Below are positions 35,101 to 47,634 of a stretch of 64,000 bases of DNA, in pieces. The stretch comes from Dimorphilus gyrociliatus (taxonomy: Eukaryota > Annelida > Polychaeta > Dinophilidae), in contig CAJFCJ010000001.1 of NCBI GenBank assembly GCA_904063045.1, positions 1,867,501 through 1,931,500 of the forward strand. The letters are read 5' to 3'. How positions within the stretch are numbered: position 1 is the first letter of the stretch; every line of letters starts with the position of its first letter. A program made the translations under genes and the position numbers. The notes beneath the pieces were generated by a model. It did not search any database, was not told where the DNA came from, and worked only from the letters and a program-made list of their open reading frames with translations.

Positions 35101-38100
35101 ACTTGATTTTAAAACTCCTTTATATGATATACAAACAGATATAAATCTGAAAAATAGGAGAACAACTTCGTTATGTTGTGATCTTTCCACAAGTGTTTCG
35201 CAAGGCGTTTTTCGAATTGAATCGACTACAACAGATATTAATCTGTCTAGCACAGCTCTATCATTTCCTTCGTTACCATCCATCGATGCTGCAAGAGTAA
35301 AGATAACTTGAAGGAAGGGAATTGATTGTAATCCATTTTCCAAGAAGGGAATATAGTCTGTCAATTTATCTAGCAACAGAGATTTCATACTAGGATTGTT
35401 TTCATCCTCCCCAGCTGAAGGTGGGACAGCACTGACAATGCTGCTGGTTTCGCTTCTAGCACCTCCAGAAATAGAATCAATTATTGAACCGCCACTTTCT
35501 GAACCAGCTACACTAGCCACCTCAACAGGTGATGTTCGGAGGGTAGAACCATCAGTTGCCGCATTAGAACCGACTTCATCGTCACTATTTGGGGTAGAGT
35601 TATCGCTATACTGTTCCGATTGTAGACTAAGTGCTATGGCCAGTTCTACCATAGTTGTTTCATCGTCCGCACTTTCCAATTGACTCATCATGTCATCCGT
35701 TGGTAATTTTGCTGGTGTGCTACAACGAGCTGGTGAAGTATCTTTTCGAACTCTCTTCAAAGATGGCTTAAACAAACGATTCAAAGCCATTCGAGCAGGA
35801 AATGCAACATTTGGGAATGGAGACAATAAAAATTTTGCGTATAACCGGCTGGAAAGCTGTATAATTTCACTTTCGCCTGATTTGCAGAAGGCATCGATAA
35901 TATCAATCATAGCCATAACTGTCAGGTCGGTATTTTGAAGGCCGGGTAAACCAACTGGTGCCACATTTCGAGCTAGAGGTCTTGATCCGTGAAGTTTCCA
36001 AAATATTCCAGAAATCTTCATCAAAATATGTTCATCAGTATCACTTATATTATCCAGAAGAGATTGCAGAGTTTCTTTATTTTCTTCATCTTTTGACGTG
36101 TTCTCCACTAAAGTTACATCGCTTCTGCTTGGGCCAGCAGATAAGGATTTAGTTAATTGTTTTTCACAAAATTTTGTTAAATTATATGGTCGAGCAACTG
36201 CAATTGATCGAATGATAACTAGAAGTCTTTGGAACGTATCCGAGTCCATAGAAGTTGAGCTTCCAAACATATTCATGACATATTGTAATTGGCAGTCGTC
36301 CTTATGGATATGATAAGCTGTTCTGCTATTGTGTAAAGAGGCCAATAGACCTGACGCACTCTGTTCAAGAATCTTTGATGTCGGAAGGGTAATGATATTT
36401 GTGCACAAGTCAAGTAAAATTTGACGCTTATCATTCTTCCATAATTTCAATGACGAATCTAGGAATTGTAAGGCTCCGGCAATTAGTCTCTCAGTTCTTG
36501 AACTGGCTATACTTTGATCAGTAGCCTGGGACATATTAACACCTTGTTCATCCATACTTGATTGCCCAACATTTTCTGTTTCATTTCCTGACCAACCAAA
36601 AGACTCCTTGCTACATACATGCACCTTTATGGAGTCAATTATGATAACTCCATCAGGATCACTTGATGGTGCAAAAAATATAGAAAATGAGCGAACGGCA
36701 GTTGTGCTCTCCTCTTTTGAGAAAGGTATATCATACCATCTGTTACTACGAGTTGTATTAACTGGAACGGATCGCCCGAAGACATCAATACTGGATGGTA
36801 TTCTGTTGACAGACTGAGAACCAACTTGAATTCGAATACCCACAGGTACATGAGACGTAGACGTGTTTGTAATTTCTATCTTAAAACCATTAGGGTTTGC
36901 ACAAACTACGTAAGTTCCTGGTGAAATAAGGCGATTTTTGGCTTGAGATGCATTGTAAACTTGTAGCAAATCTTGTCCACCAACTTCAAAATCATTAGTT
37001 GCCTGGCAGTTTTCAAAGAAGTCAATTGGAAAGCTTTGTCCAGCATTTTTAATTCCAGAATTTCGATTCGATGCAATTTTTTTACGGTGAACAGGTCGAT
37101 ATGCTGACATTGGATTTCGCACTTGAGGATTGAGCCAAAAGTTAGTAGTTTCCATGTTTATACTCTGCATTTTCAAATTTCCATCTTCACAAAGAATCAT
37201 CAATGTTGTTCTGCGTTTATCATTTACATTCATTATTGGATGACTTATTAAACTTACATCCAAAATTTTTGATTTACTGGTCTTAACTTCTTGAGCAAAA
37301 ATGCCATTTGGTGACACCATAATAACGATCGGTATATTCAAATGTTGACTATACGCAGTGAGAAGTCCTGGATGATCAATAGTCTCAGACCAATTGACTA
37401 GGGCCTGCTTCTGTTTAGCACTACTGCTCACATTTTTCTGTAGTGTTAGAGAGCATATATTGGTCGCCTTACCCAAGTCTTGCCTCAATGGGCTATAAAA
37501 GGTCTTTCCAGATAGAAAACTGAAAAATAACAACTGCAACAAGTGTGAATAATATACTGATCCTCCTCCACCAGAGATTGTTCCATTAGCTTCTGTCTTA
37601 ATATCGACATGCTTAATATCTATCACATTCGTGACAAAAAAAGCTCCATTTTGAGCTGTTTCATCCAGTATTTGAGTGTACACATAGCCAGTAGAAGCCA
37701 TTATAGCAATATACTGAGCTCCATGTTCAGTTACAATAAAAGTAGCATCTTTAATTTTTCCAGCGGGTACGACAAAATAATAGTTGGGACTAATAATGTC
37801 ATTTGAAAGATTGAATATTTTAATGAAGTCGCCCGTAATGAGAGCAAGAGAAGATTTTGAAGCGGGTAGCCATATAACCTTGACAACATAATTTCCAGCA
37901 TCTAGACTTGGATGTAGAGCTAAATGTTCGCGAACTTTGGCAATGTTGGTCAAAGACAAAACATGACAGTCCTATAAGGAAAAGTATAAGAGGTTTGTCT
38001 ATAAAAATGAAAATTTTTCTCTAGTCACTTACTTTTAATCCGCAAACTGCAATAACTTCTTCATTGCAAGGATTAGTTGTAAAAGACAGGATTGCAAACG

Positions 38101-41100
38101 GTAATGTTGTTGATGAAGTTCTGGTTAGCGTAACTTTAGATTTGTTTGCCTCTAGTTGTTTCAATGCTGATGAGAGTTGAAACATAGTCAATTTACACTT
38201 ATCATGACTAATGGCGAGATAATGCTTTTTCTTAATAGGAATACCACATGTAGCAACGCGTCTTATTGTAGAGTTACTTATCAGCTGTCGAATTTGTTGC
38301 GCTTGATCTCCGTTGTATTGGCTTTTTACATTCTCTAGACACCCATCTTGTGATACAACGGTACTATTTATCAAACTATCAGTTATTTCAACTTTTCTTA
38401 CGATTGTGTGTAAATCCGATAAATGCTTTCTGGCAATATTTGCCACAGAAGGAGATACCTCAAAGGAATGACTAAGTAAAGGTATAACAGAAGAAAGTAA
38501 GCGAACGGTGTTTTCTACCACAGATGATTTTCCAATGATACTTATTAAATTAGTTTTATCTACCCCTTCCAAGCAATTATTAACTTTGGAAGCGAAGCTT
38601 TTATCTTTAGCTTCCCATTTAGATTCGGCTGGATGTGAACCAGTTGACGTTAGAAGCATAGTATCAGTTGTGTAAGTGCTTGTCCTTTTAGTTAAGGCCT
38701 GACAAGAATTATCTTCCTTCGCTCCACAGTCGCAAAAAAATGATCCGCATTTGGCGTAAGCTAGTTCATGACCTTTATGACAAACCTTTGCACATACAGT
38801 GCAAACACCTATGTTATCTACCATGTTGCATGTGTAACAATGATACCAGTGTTGATTCATAAATTCTTTTTGAGTAACTGTATAAGTACATAATTCATCA
38901 TCTTCTCCATCGGATCCTTCGCTAGGAGCTAATTCATGACCAAACTCCTCATCCAAACAGCTCTCGCTATCACTTTCTTCCTGATCTTGAACTCTATCGC
39001 AGCTAAATATCTGCTTAATGTAAGTAAGGACGTAAGAGATACATTCAAGCATCGTAGTTAATTTTCCATTTTCTTCAGAGCACAATAACTTCTCCAGTAC
39101 CTTTCGCTCATTTAAGTACTTTTCACAAATTTCAAGAAATTGTAAAGATTTCTGGCATAATAGTTCGTGTTTTTTGCACGCAGTGGCTAAAGACAGCATG
39201 ACTACGAATAGTTCCCCAAAGGCGACAGTCTTATTTTCATAAAGTAACTGCTCACTTATAATTAGAAGATGAGTTAAGAGAGTTTCCGCAATCATTGAAT
39301 CAATAGCTGACTTATCTAAAGAAGCCATTGTGGCTACCAGCTTATGGAGAAGTCCACGAATTTCAGTTACACATATTTCTTCTGATGAGTCACTGTGTGA
39401 CGGAATTTTAACCATATTCCATAACCAATAATGAATCAATTTGTCATCAATGTCTTTTATGTTGGACAGTTTATCACAAAGAATAACTGATTGAAGGTAA
39501 TAGGCTTCTTCAGTACTTGAAAGTAAACCAAATAGAGATGAAAAAAACGACAGCACTTTCTTTCTATAAGCTACTGGTCGCCATTCTGAAGCTGAAGTCA
39601 AAAGAATTTCCACTATTGACTGTTTTTCTTCATAATATCTAAGTATCTCGGAAATAGCAGGAATACCAGAGTCAGGTTTTTCAATACACAGCTCTAAAAG
39701 TTTCATACATTCAACGTAAATCTCATCTTTGACTACGTTCTCAAAGATAGAGTGTTTTCCGCTTTGAGCCAAAACTCTTTCTTCAGATAATGACGGCGTC
39801 AATGCTAGACGATATGAATTATTGACTGCAGTTTGTAACGACATCTTCTTAAATTGTTCGCTATCATTATTACCAACTGCCTTATGAACAATACTTTCCA
39901 CATACTCGGAAACATATTGTGCAGATGCATCAAAGAGCAGAGGAAAGATATACATGCTCACTTGTGCCGGAACTTTTTCGCACCACTCTACTAGTCGATT
40001 GAAAAACTGTAGCAGAGTACTCAGCACATACTTTACACAATTGTTAACTGATGCAGGGAAAGTTGTCATTTCCTGGACTGTGGTTAGGAAGACATTGTTT
40101 AAATAAGAAGTAGTTTGATCTCCATCATCTTTCTTTTCATTCCATGATGTGCAATTTGGGAAACTATGAACTTCTGCCCATTTAGCAATAATATTTTGGG
40201 TGTTTGCTGGAAGATATTTCGTACAAAGGCATATAGGTGCTTGTGTTGATGTCATTGAAATTATTATTTTTAGTAGAGGTTCGACTTCCTCGGAGTACTT
40301 ATTTTTACTGATTAATTTATTCACTAGTCTTTCTCGTACTGCTCCAGAGTAAAATTCAATGGCTTTGCAAAAAGGTAATATTAATTCTGATGCTATTTCA
40401 TTAGGAGTCTTTGATTCTGAATCTCGGCTACTTGTTCTATCTTGTATCCATGTGTCCAATAGCGCATAGCCTTTAGCAAGAGATGTATTTAAATCTGCCA
40501 TGCTACTTAAGGAAATTTCTTCAGCATTTTTTAAAACATTTAAAATTTCTTCAACGTTCCTTTCAATTCGGCAACAATTATTGAAAGCAGTTTCTACAAC
40601 TTTTTCACCTCTGCCACTAGTACCCTGCTTTGTTACAATTTCAGATAATGCTTCACGATAATTTGCATTTTGTAAACGAGTAACAACCATTTTACTGTAA
40701 GGTTTCTTTTTATCTATTGGAGAATGACTTATGTGCTTCAAAAATTCCTCTGAAGGCGGCAGATAATCAAACATCTGCCATAAGATACTCAAAGCATATC
40801 GTATAGAATATAGTTCCAAACTTCCATTAGCATTTGAACATGATATAACATCATCAAAAATTTTTGTCATTGATCGATAAAACACTTCGTAATCAATACC
40901 TTTTTTGTTTGTTGTGATGAAAGTCCGAGCTAATCCATCCATTCGGGGCCACCTACTCAAGTTAGTAGTTAGGGAAAAATCTTTTTTAGACAACCAATAA
41001 AACTTCGATGGCTTCCTATCATCTAAATTCTCATAAAATGTAAATAAGATATAGCTTTCTTTGCAGTTAAAACTTTCAAAAAGATTGTGTTGTACATGTT

Positions 41101-43995
41101 CAAGAAGATCATCACTAGGAGTATAAAAGTACAGGAGTAAATTATTTGCCAGGATCAATAATCTTGAAAGCGGTAAAACAGCCTCGGCTCCCACAATAGT
41201 AAAACTTGAAATTTTGATTAAGCATTCTAATAGTTGACTCAAAATTGTTTTACGATGTATAGGATCTAATGAGTGAAACATGAACACCAAAAACTGTGCT
41301 TGTTCCACATTCAAATCATCTTGATTTTCACTTTTTGATGGTGGGTGAATTGTATTTTCAACTAGGGTAGATAATACTTTATTCCAAATATTTATAATTA
41401 TTTCATAAGATTTAGTAGGCGTATTAGTTAGACGTTCCTCTTGCTGTTTCAAAAGTATAACTTGAAATAAAACATTCAAGACTCGCCTATTGACGTTTAA
41501 TTTCCATATAGCCTGCTTACTGGGATAAACATGAAGATACTCCAAGATGGCTTTTTCTTTTTCTTCAGATAATAATTTTGACGCTATTAAAAAGTGATTG
41601 AACTTTACTAACATAGAACTAAAATATCCAGCGGGCTCAAAGTCAATAAGCAGATCGAAGTTGCTATCAAAGGTGCTAGTTATATTTGATATGACTTCCA
41701 TTTCACTTCCATTGAAATCGTCAACAAAAATCCGTCTTAATTCAGGAGAAGCTACTTCAGATAGCATACTGGTAAAGATCAAGTTAAGAATTTTTGCTCC
41801 TAGACTTAGAAATGGAGCAGGAGGTGTGCTTTCTAACTCCAGTAAATTTTTCTTAACCAATTCATCGCCGTCAAAGTCGTCGCTTCCATCGACAGATAAA
41901 ATATCAAATTCAATTTCGGGATACATTAAAGTTTGCATCCATTTTCCTAATATAGACTCCTTCTCAATTTCTGAAATGAATACGATTTAAAAAAAAATAG
42001 TTCTTCCATAATATTCCATACCTTCTTCTAAAGAATTAAGACTTGCTAGGTCCATTTCTTCACCATCTACTTGTTTATCGTTGTTTTCATTTGTATTGGA
42101 AATTACAGTATCTTTTACAGAACAAGCCTGAAAGTTTGCATAACAATTTGTGTAAAGAAAACAAAAATTTCTAGTAAAATTACGTACAATAGTATAGCAG
42201 TAATTCAACAGTCGAATTAGCAATGGTAAAGTTTTTACTGATGAATTAATTTTCTTTATTCTGTCTAAACTTGAAAAATTAAGAGCTAAAAGAGCCTTAA
42301 TTGGGGTGTCTTTATGATCCTGTTTTAAAATAAAGTTGTAACTTTTTACACCCAATCTAACAGAAGTCAAACCTTGAGAATATCAGATAGTTTAGAACCA
42401 CTCAGTTCACTAAAAAGAAAATTTAAAATTACGACAAGTTCTTTTCCTGACATAATCATTATCATATCTCTTTCGCATTTTCTGAAATAATACATTCTGT
42501 TAGAGATGAACACTCCAATATTCAAACATGGCTTACTGCTTGCTTCCTGTCGAGTCCTCTGTTTTTCCCAGTTCTTTTTCTATAAATACACTTATATAGT
42601 GTGCAGCGATTAAGTACAAATTTTGAAGAACCTGTAGAAAATGTGAAAATAAAATGAGAAAATGAATTACATTCCTTATACTACCGTATGATTATATGAG
42701 TTCCCCGATTTGAGCCATTGACATACTTGATCAAAAATATCTAACTGTAATGAGAGATAATAAGCTGGATTTGATTAGCTTAGGGCTATATGAACTTACC
42801 GTATACTGGAACACGCATATATTGTATTTGTCATAGTCTGCTAAACTTTCCAAGCATGAAACAACTGTTTTTACTATGACATCAACAGTGCTTAAGCCAC
42901 ACAACAATTCTTCTCGATATACAGAATGCAAAAGAGACAATTCATTTATAAAATTAGGCTTGTTTATTTTAAATGTTATTTTTGAACAAAGATTAATTAA
43001 TCTTGTAATTCCATTCTTTGACTAAAAAAGATAGATATATATATATATATATCTCCTGTATAGTATTTAGGTGTTCTTTCTTACCTTTAATATCGAGAGA
43101 CACTTGTCTGATAATTGCAAGTTAGAGGTTGAATGAGAAGAGTAGAAAGTACTTGATGTCATAAAATCAAATACATTATTTTTCTGGTGTAGTCTCTCAA
43201 TTGTTAAATCCTCAGATTCTACAAAATATGTTAAACTGTAATCTTAAAAAAAATATTTCTCTGAAATATTCACCATTAATATTTGGAATTTTATGTTGCT
43301 CTAAGAGTTTTAAATGCTTTGCAACATCTTCAGCTTGGAGAACTTCGTCCCCCAAACAGAATTTTGTCAAACAAGTTACGAGAGAACACTGAAAAATATT
43401 TTAATAAATTTCTGTACGGCATATTATTTAAAGTACAAACTAAAGTGATATTTATTTCCTTAGATTCTTCAATTTTCAAAAGAAGCAAGTCAATTACTTC
43501 TCGACACAATGCTATTACTTTGTTTGTCAAAGTTTTTGCATCTATATTAATAAATATTGAGTATTTGTTAGTTTCATATGACTTTCACAAATAATATTCT
43601 TTTTACATACTTAAAGATGATAAGTGGTGAGCCGTAACTGGAAGCAGAGACACAAGTAAAACATGATTTTCCTTTGATGCTTTTTTGCTATTGATTTGTG
43701 ATATAAAAAGATATTTTAATTAGAAAATTGTTTATAAAAAATTGCAATAATAAAAATACTAATAAGTTCTAAATAAAGAAAATATTTTGCAAGTTATAAA
43801 AAGATGAGTATGCAAAGTTTCTAATCAAGTTTACTTCGCACTAGATGTCCAAATTTAAATGATTTCTAACCTGTAATTCAGTATTCTTAATAGCTTTGTT
43901 AAATTTGAAATCTTGTCATCTTCAGATAAAGAATTGTCAAATAAACTAGACATGAAAGAGTCTCCGGTATCATTTTCTTGAGTATCGGACGCCAT
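29102..43995 (-). CDS. UBR4: E3 ubiquitin ligase UBR4 (p600/pushover)
   Basis: Start ATG 43995 (first exon 43871-43995, then 43611-43687 and about nine further small exons to 42022). Then come exon 38033-41970, exon 29238-37971 (8.7 kb, open throughout) and a last exon 29102-29172; about 4,600 residues (human 5,183). UBR4 recognises N-degrons and assembles ubiquitin chains. Seen: the UBR zinc box (about 38690-38890; QKEFMNQHWYHCYTCNM, CTVCAKVCHKGHE, FFCDCGAKED); a beta-propeller-like region after CGLKDCHVL; a zinc-ribbon (about 33360-33520; CPRCSATVASSPGVCGNCGE then CHKCRAINYDEKDPFLC); and the C-terminal hemi-RING region (about 30060-30230; CCICREGY with GYSTLTHMNVVHVDCH). The zinc ligands look intact. 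The split between small N-terminal exons and huge later exons is unusual. One N-terminal junction (near 43400-43440) remains uncertain. Confidence 0.96.
43031..43052. repeat. TA microsatellite in a UBR4 intron
   Basis: A short (AT)n run within an intron of the N-terminal part of UBR4. Confidence 0.85.
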
Positions 43996-45002
43996 TTTTA
44001 AAATGTTCTTTTCGTATTTGAGGAAGATAAACAATTTCTTTCAACTTTGGGTTAGTTCAATGTAAAACGACTTTTATGATCAGATTCTGTTTCACAAAAA
44101 ACTAGGTAGTCAAATATTCACTAATTCTGAAAGTGAAAGCTGGTGAGCAACCAGTATGAGTGCTGTCCTCTACTGCTACATTATACCGTTTCATATATTA
44201 TTTAAGTTCTTTTTCTTATAATTTGTGAAAAAACACTTTGTCAATTTTAGCAATATTTTTAAAACAGTAAATTAACAAAATAGATTCGAATCAATGAAAA
44301 TTTGAAGAAAAGTTAGTTGGTCTCAAAGTAAAAAAATTGCGTAATATTTCTGAAACCTGATAAAAATTGGTTAATCACTTATATTGAACAAGAACTTTGC
44401 TCAAAACAACCAAATTTTCATTGCATTAAATCTATTTTGAAAATTTGTGTAATGTTTTTCTTTAGACTTAACAAAATATAAATAAGAAAGAGAAATGAAA
44501 AAAGTTTCTTTACTTAAAATTGCTTTAATCTCTATTAAAATACAATAGCTTGAGATTATTTATTCAAAAAAATATTCTTCTAGAAACATATTCAAAATAT
44601 TTGATATACTATATTGCTTTTTCAATAAAAAATAAAAATTAAAAAGTAATTTATCCAAATATTGCAAAATTAATTACCTTAATTAACCCATTAATTATAC
44701 TTAAATTATTAACTTTCGTTTCTGAATGTTAAGCTTAACTTTCTTTAGTAATAACTAGATGTCGCTGTAACTGACTTTTATAGAAAATTTGTCTCCGAAA
44801 ACACTCCTTGATAAAACATACGTCACTTCCCAATATGGCCACAAACCAACGGTGATTGGACGATTCCAGAGTTAATCGATTAAAAATATCACTTTGCGAT
44901 TTATATACATTTTATCAGCTAATCGATTTGAACGATAATCGCAATATCAGGTTGCCTAGCCTCTGGAATTTTCTGAAAATCTCGAAAGATATTTTGTCTA
45001 AA
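43996..45002. promoter_or_regulatory. Divergent promoter region, UBR4 / CCT5
   Basis: About 1 kb of AT-rich sequence between two start codons. A short upstream ORF begins at the ATG near 44834 (ATGGCCACAAACC) and stops after a few codons, before the CCT5 start. No RNA gene or tandem repeat noted. Confidence 0.45.
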
Positions 45003-47306
45003 ATGTCAGGCATTGGGAGCTTAGCGTTTGACGAATATGGAAGACCTTTCATCATTATGAAGGATCAAGAAAAACAGAAGAGATTGACTGGAATTGAAGC
45101 TCACAAGGTATGGGACATGACTTGCTATTAGTTACCGGCATTTGTCTCACGTGTTTTTTCTGTCCGTTATATCCACTCCTCTTCTATATCGATTCTTCTT
45201 ATCTTTTTCGTTTTTTAGATTTATAAATAAATTTGTGACCAACAGTTAAACTTATTACCTGATTTAGGTTTATTTACTATCCTATATATATGACTATGAC
45301 ATTCATTATATCTGCACTCAGAATTCATTTTTTTAGCAATTACTAAATATTTTTTAAATTTTTTCAGTCTCATATTTTGGCCGCTAAAACAATCGCATCC
45401 ACTCTTAGGACATCTCTTGGACCAAAAGGATTGGACAAAATGATGGTTAGTCCTGACGGTGAAGTGACTATCACTAACGATGGAGCCACAATCTTAGACA
45501 AGATGGATGTTGAGCACCAAATTGCTAAATTGATGGTTCAACTATCAAAATCTCAGGATGATGAAATTGGAGATGGTACAACCGGAGTTGTTGGTACGTA
45601 TAAATGTTTTATGAAGAACTACAAAGTAAAACAGTGCATGACGAATTTCTAGTATTTCAAATTTTCAATATTAGATCAGACATCATGCGAAAGTAAAGTG
45701 GAAAAAAATTTTTTGTTAATATCTAGGTTTTTAAAATCTTGAAAATTTAATAATTTGCTCCCAACATTTCAGTTTTGGCAGGCGCCCTGATTGAACAAGC
45801 AGAGCAATTGCTTGATCGTGGAATCCATCCGATTCGAATTGCTGATGGCTACGAGATGGCGGCTCAAGTAGCTGTTAAGGAGTTGGATAAAGTTGCAGAA
45901 TCGTTTCCGATCGACTTAAAAAACCCAGACAAATTGATTGAAACTGCTATGACAACCTTAGGGAGTAAAATGTGTGAAAAATTGTTGAATTTTGTAATAC
46001 CTAATGTCTAAGCTATTTCTTCACTTTCAGTATCAACAAGTGCCATAGGAAAATGGCTGAAATAGCTGTGGATGCTATATTGAGTGTTGCAGACCTTGAG
46101 AGGAAGGATGTAGACTTTGAACTAATTAAAGTCGAAGGAAAGGTTGGAGGAAAATTAGAAGACACAGTCCTTGTTAAGGGCGTTATAGTCGACAAGGATT
46201 TTTCCCATCCACAAATGCCCAAAGAAGTTAAGGATGCTAAACTAGCAATCCTCACCTGCCCATTCGAACCACCGAAACCAAAAACAAAGCATAAGTTGGA
46301 TGTTACAAACGTAGAAGATTACAAAAAACTGAGAGAATATGAGAGACAAAAATTTACAGGTATACTCTGACATTTTTAAATCATTAAAATTTAGGTAAAT
46401 TTAATACTTTTTCACAGATATGGTTGAATTAGTAAAAAAGGCTGGCGCAAACTTAGTTATTTGTCAATGGGGCTTCGATGATGAAGCTAATCATCTCCTA
46501 CTCCAAAAAGAATTACCCGCTGTCCGTTGGGTTGGAGGTCCAGAAATCGAGTTAATTGCCATCGCAACTGGAGGAAGAATAGTACCCAGATTCGAAGAAT
46601 TAACAACTGAAAAATTGGGGGAAGCCGGAATTGTTAGAGAGCTATCATTTGGCACAACCAAAGGTTAGCTTTCCTTAATTATGATATAAAAGACCAATTT
46701 AGACCAATTTTGACTTTCAGATCGCATGTTGGTCATTGAGAAATGTAAGAATTCGCGAGCAGTAACAATCTTCATTAGAGGAGGAAACAAAATGATCGTG
46801 GAAGAAGCTAAAAGGTCAATTCACGACGCTCTTTGTGTCATACGGAACTTAGTAAGAGATAATCGTATTGTTTTCGGTGGCGGTGCTGCAGAAATTGCCT
46901 GCTCTTTAGCCGTTGGAAAAGAAGCCGACAAAATATCTACTCTAGAACAGTATGCAGTGAGAGCTTTCGCAGAGGCTCTTGAATCTGTTCCTCTAGCACT
47001 GGCTGAAAATTCAGGTCTCCCTCCCATCAACACCTTAGCCGAGGTCAAGTCTCAGCAAGCAAAAAATGGAGATCCAAAATTAGGAATTGATTGCTTAAAC
47101 AAAGGAACTAAGGGTATGATGTTTATTTTTCTTATTAGTATAGAAATTGTATTAAATTTTTAAAATTTTTAGATATGAAAAAACAACAAGTTTTCGAACC
47201 ATATTTATCTAAAAAGCAACAAATTCTATTGGCTACCCAAGTAGTAAAGATGATTCTGAAGATAGACGATATTAGAGCTCCAGCTGACATGGGACTGGAT
47301 ATGTAA
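45003..47306 (+). CDS. CCT5: Chaperonin TRiC/CCT subunit epsilon
   Basis: Seven exons in phase: 45003-45107, 45368-45593, 45773-45971, 46031-46359, 46418-46663, 46721-47113 and 47173-47306; 543 residues (human 541). CCT5 is one of eight subunits of the cytosolic ATP-driven folding chamber for actin, tubulin and WD-repeat proteins. The start at 45003 gives [16 protein letters not shown], matching human CCT5 apart from a few residues. Seen: [20 protein letters not shown], the nucleotide motif [12 protein letters not shown], the epsilon-type stretch [39 protein letters not shown], and the C-terminal GGGAAEI and IDDIRAPAD. All ATP-site motifs appear intact. Intron 1 (260 bp) is the longest. Convergent with TTC7. 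Confidence 0.98.
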
Positions 47307-47634
47307 TAGTGTTTACATGTTTGCTTTTTGTTTACTAAGCATATTTTTTTTAAATTCAACGAATATATTCTCTCAGCTAAGGAGTTTGACAAAAAATTGC
47401 AAAATATTGTGTACAACGCTTGAGTATAATTTCGCGCAAAAAGTATTTATTTGTAAATTGAGTGGCAAAACAATATAAATCAAAAATTTTAAATAATATT
47501 TGAATGTATTTTTGGAATGAGAATTATTAGTCTACTTTTAACATAGTAGATACTTAACTTATCGAATGTGAAGTGTAGTGTTGAAAGATTTCACGAAGAG
47601 CAAATTGTTCAAAATTTAGAATAGAATAGATTAT

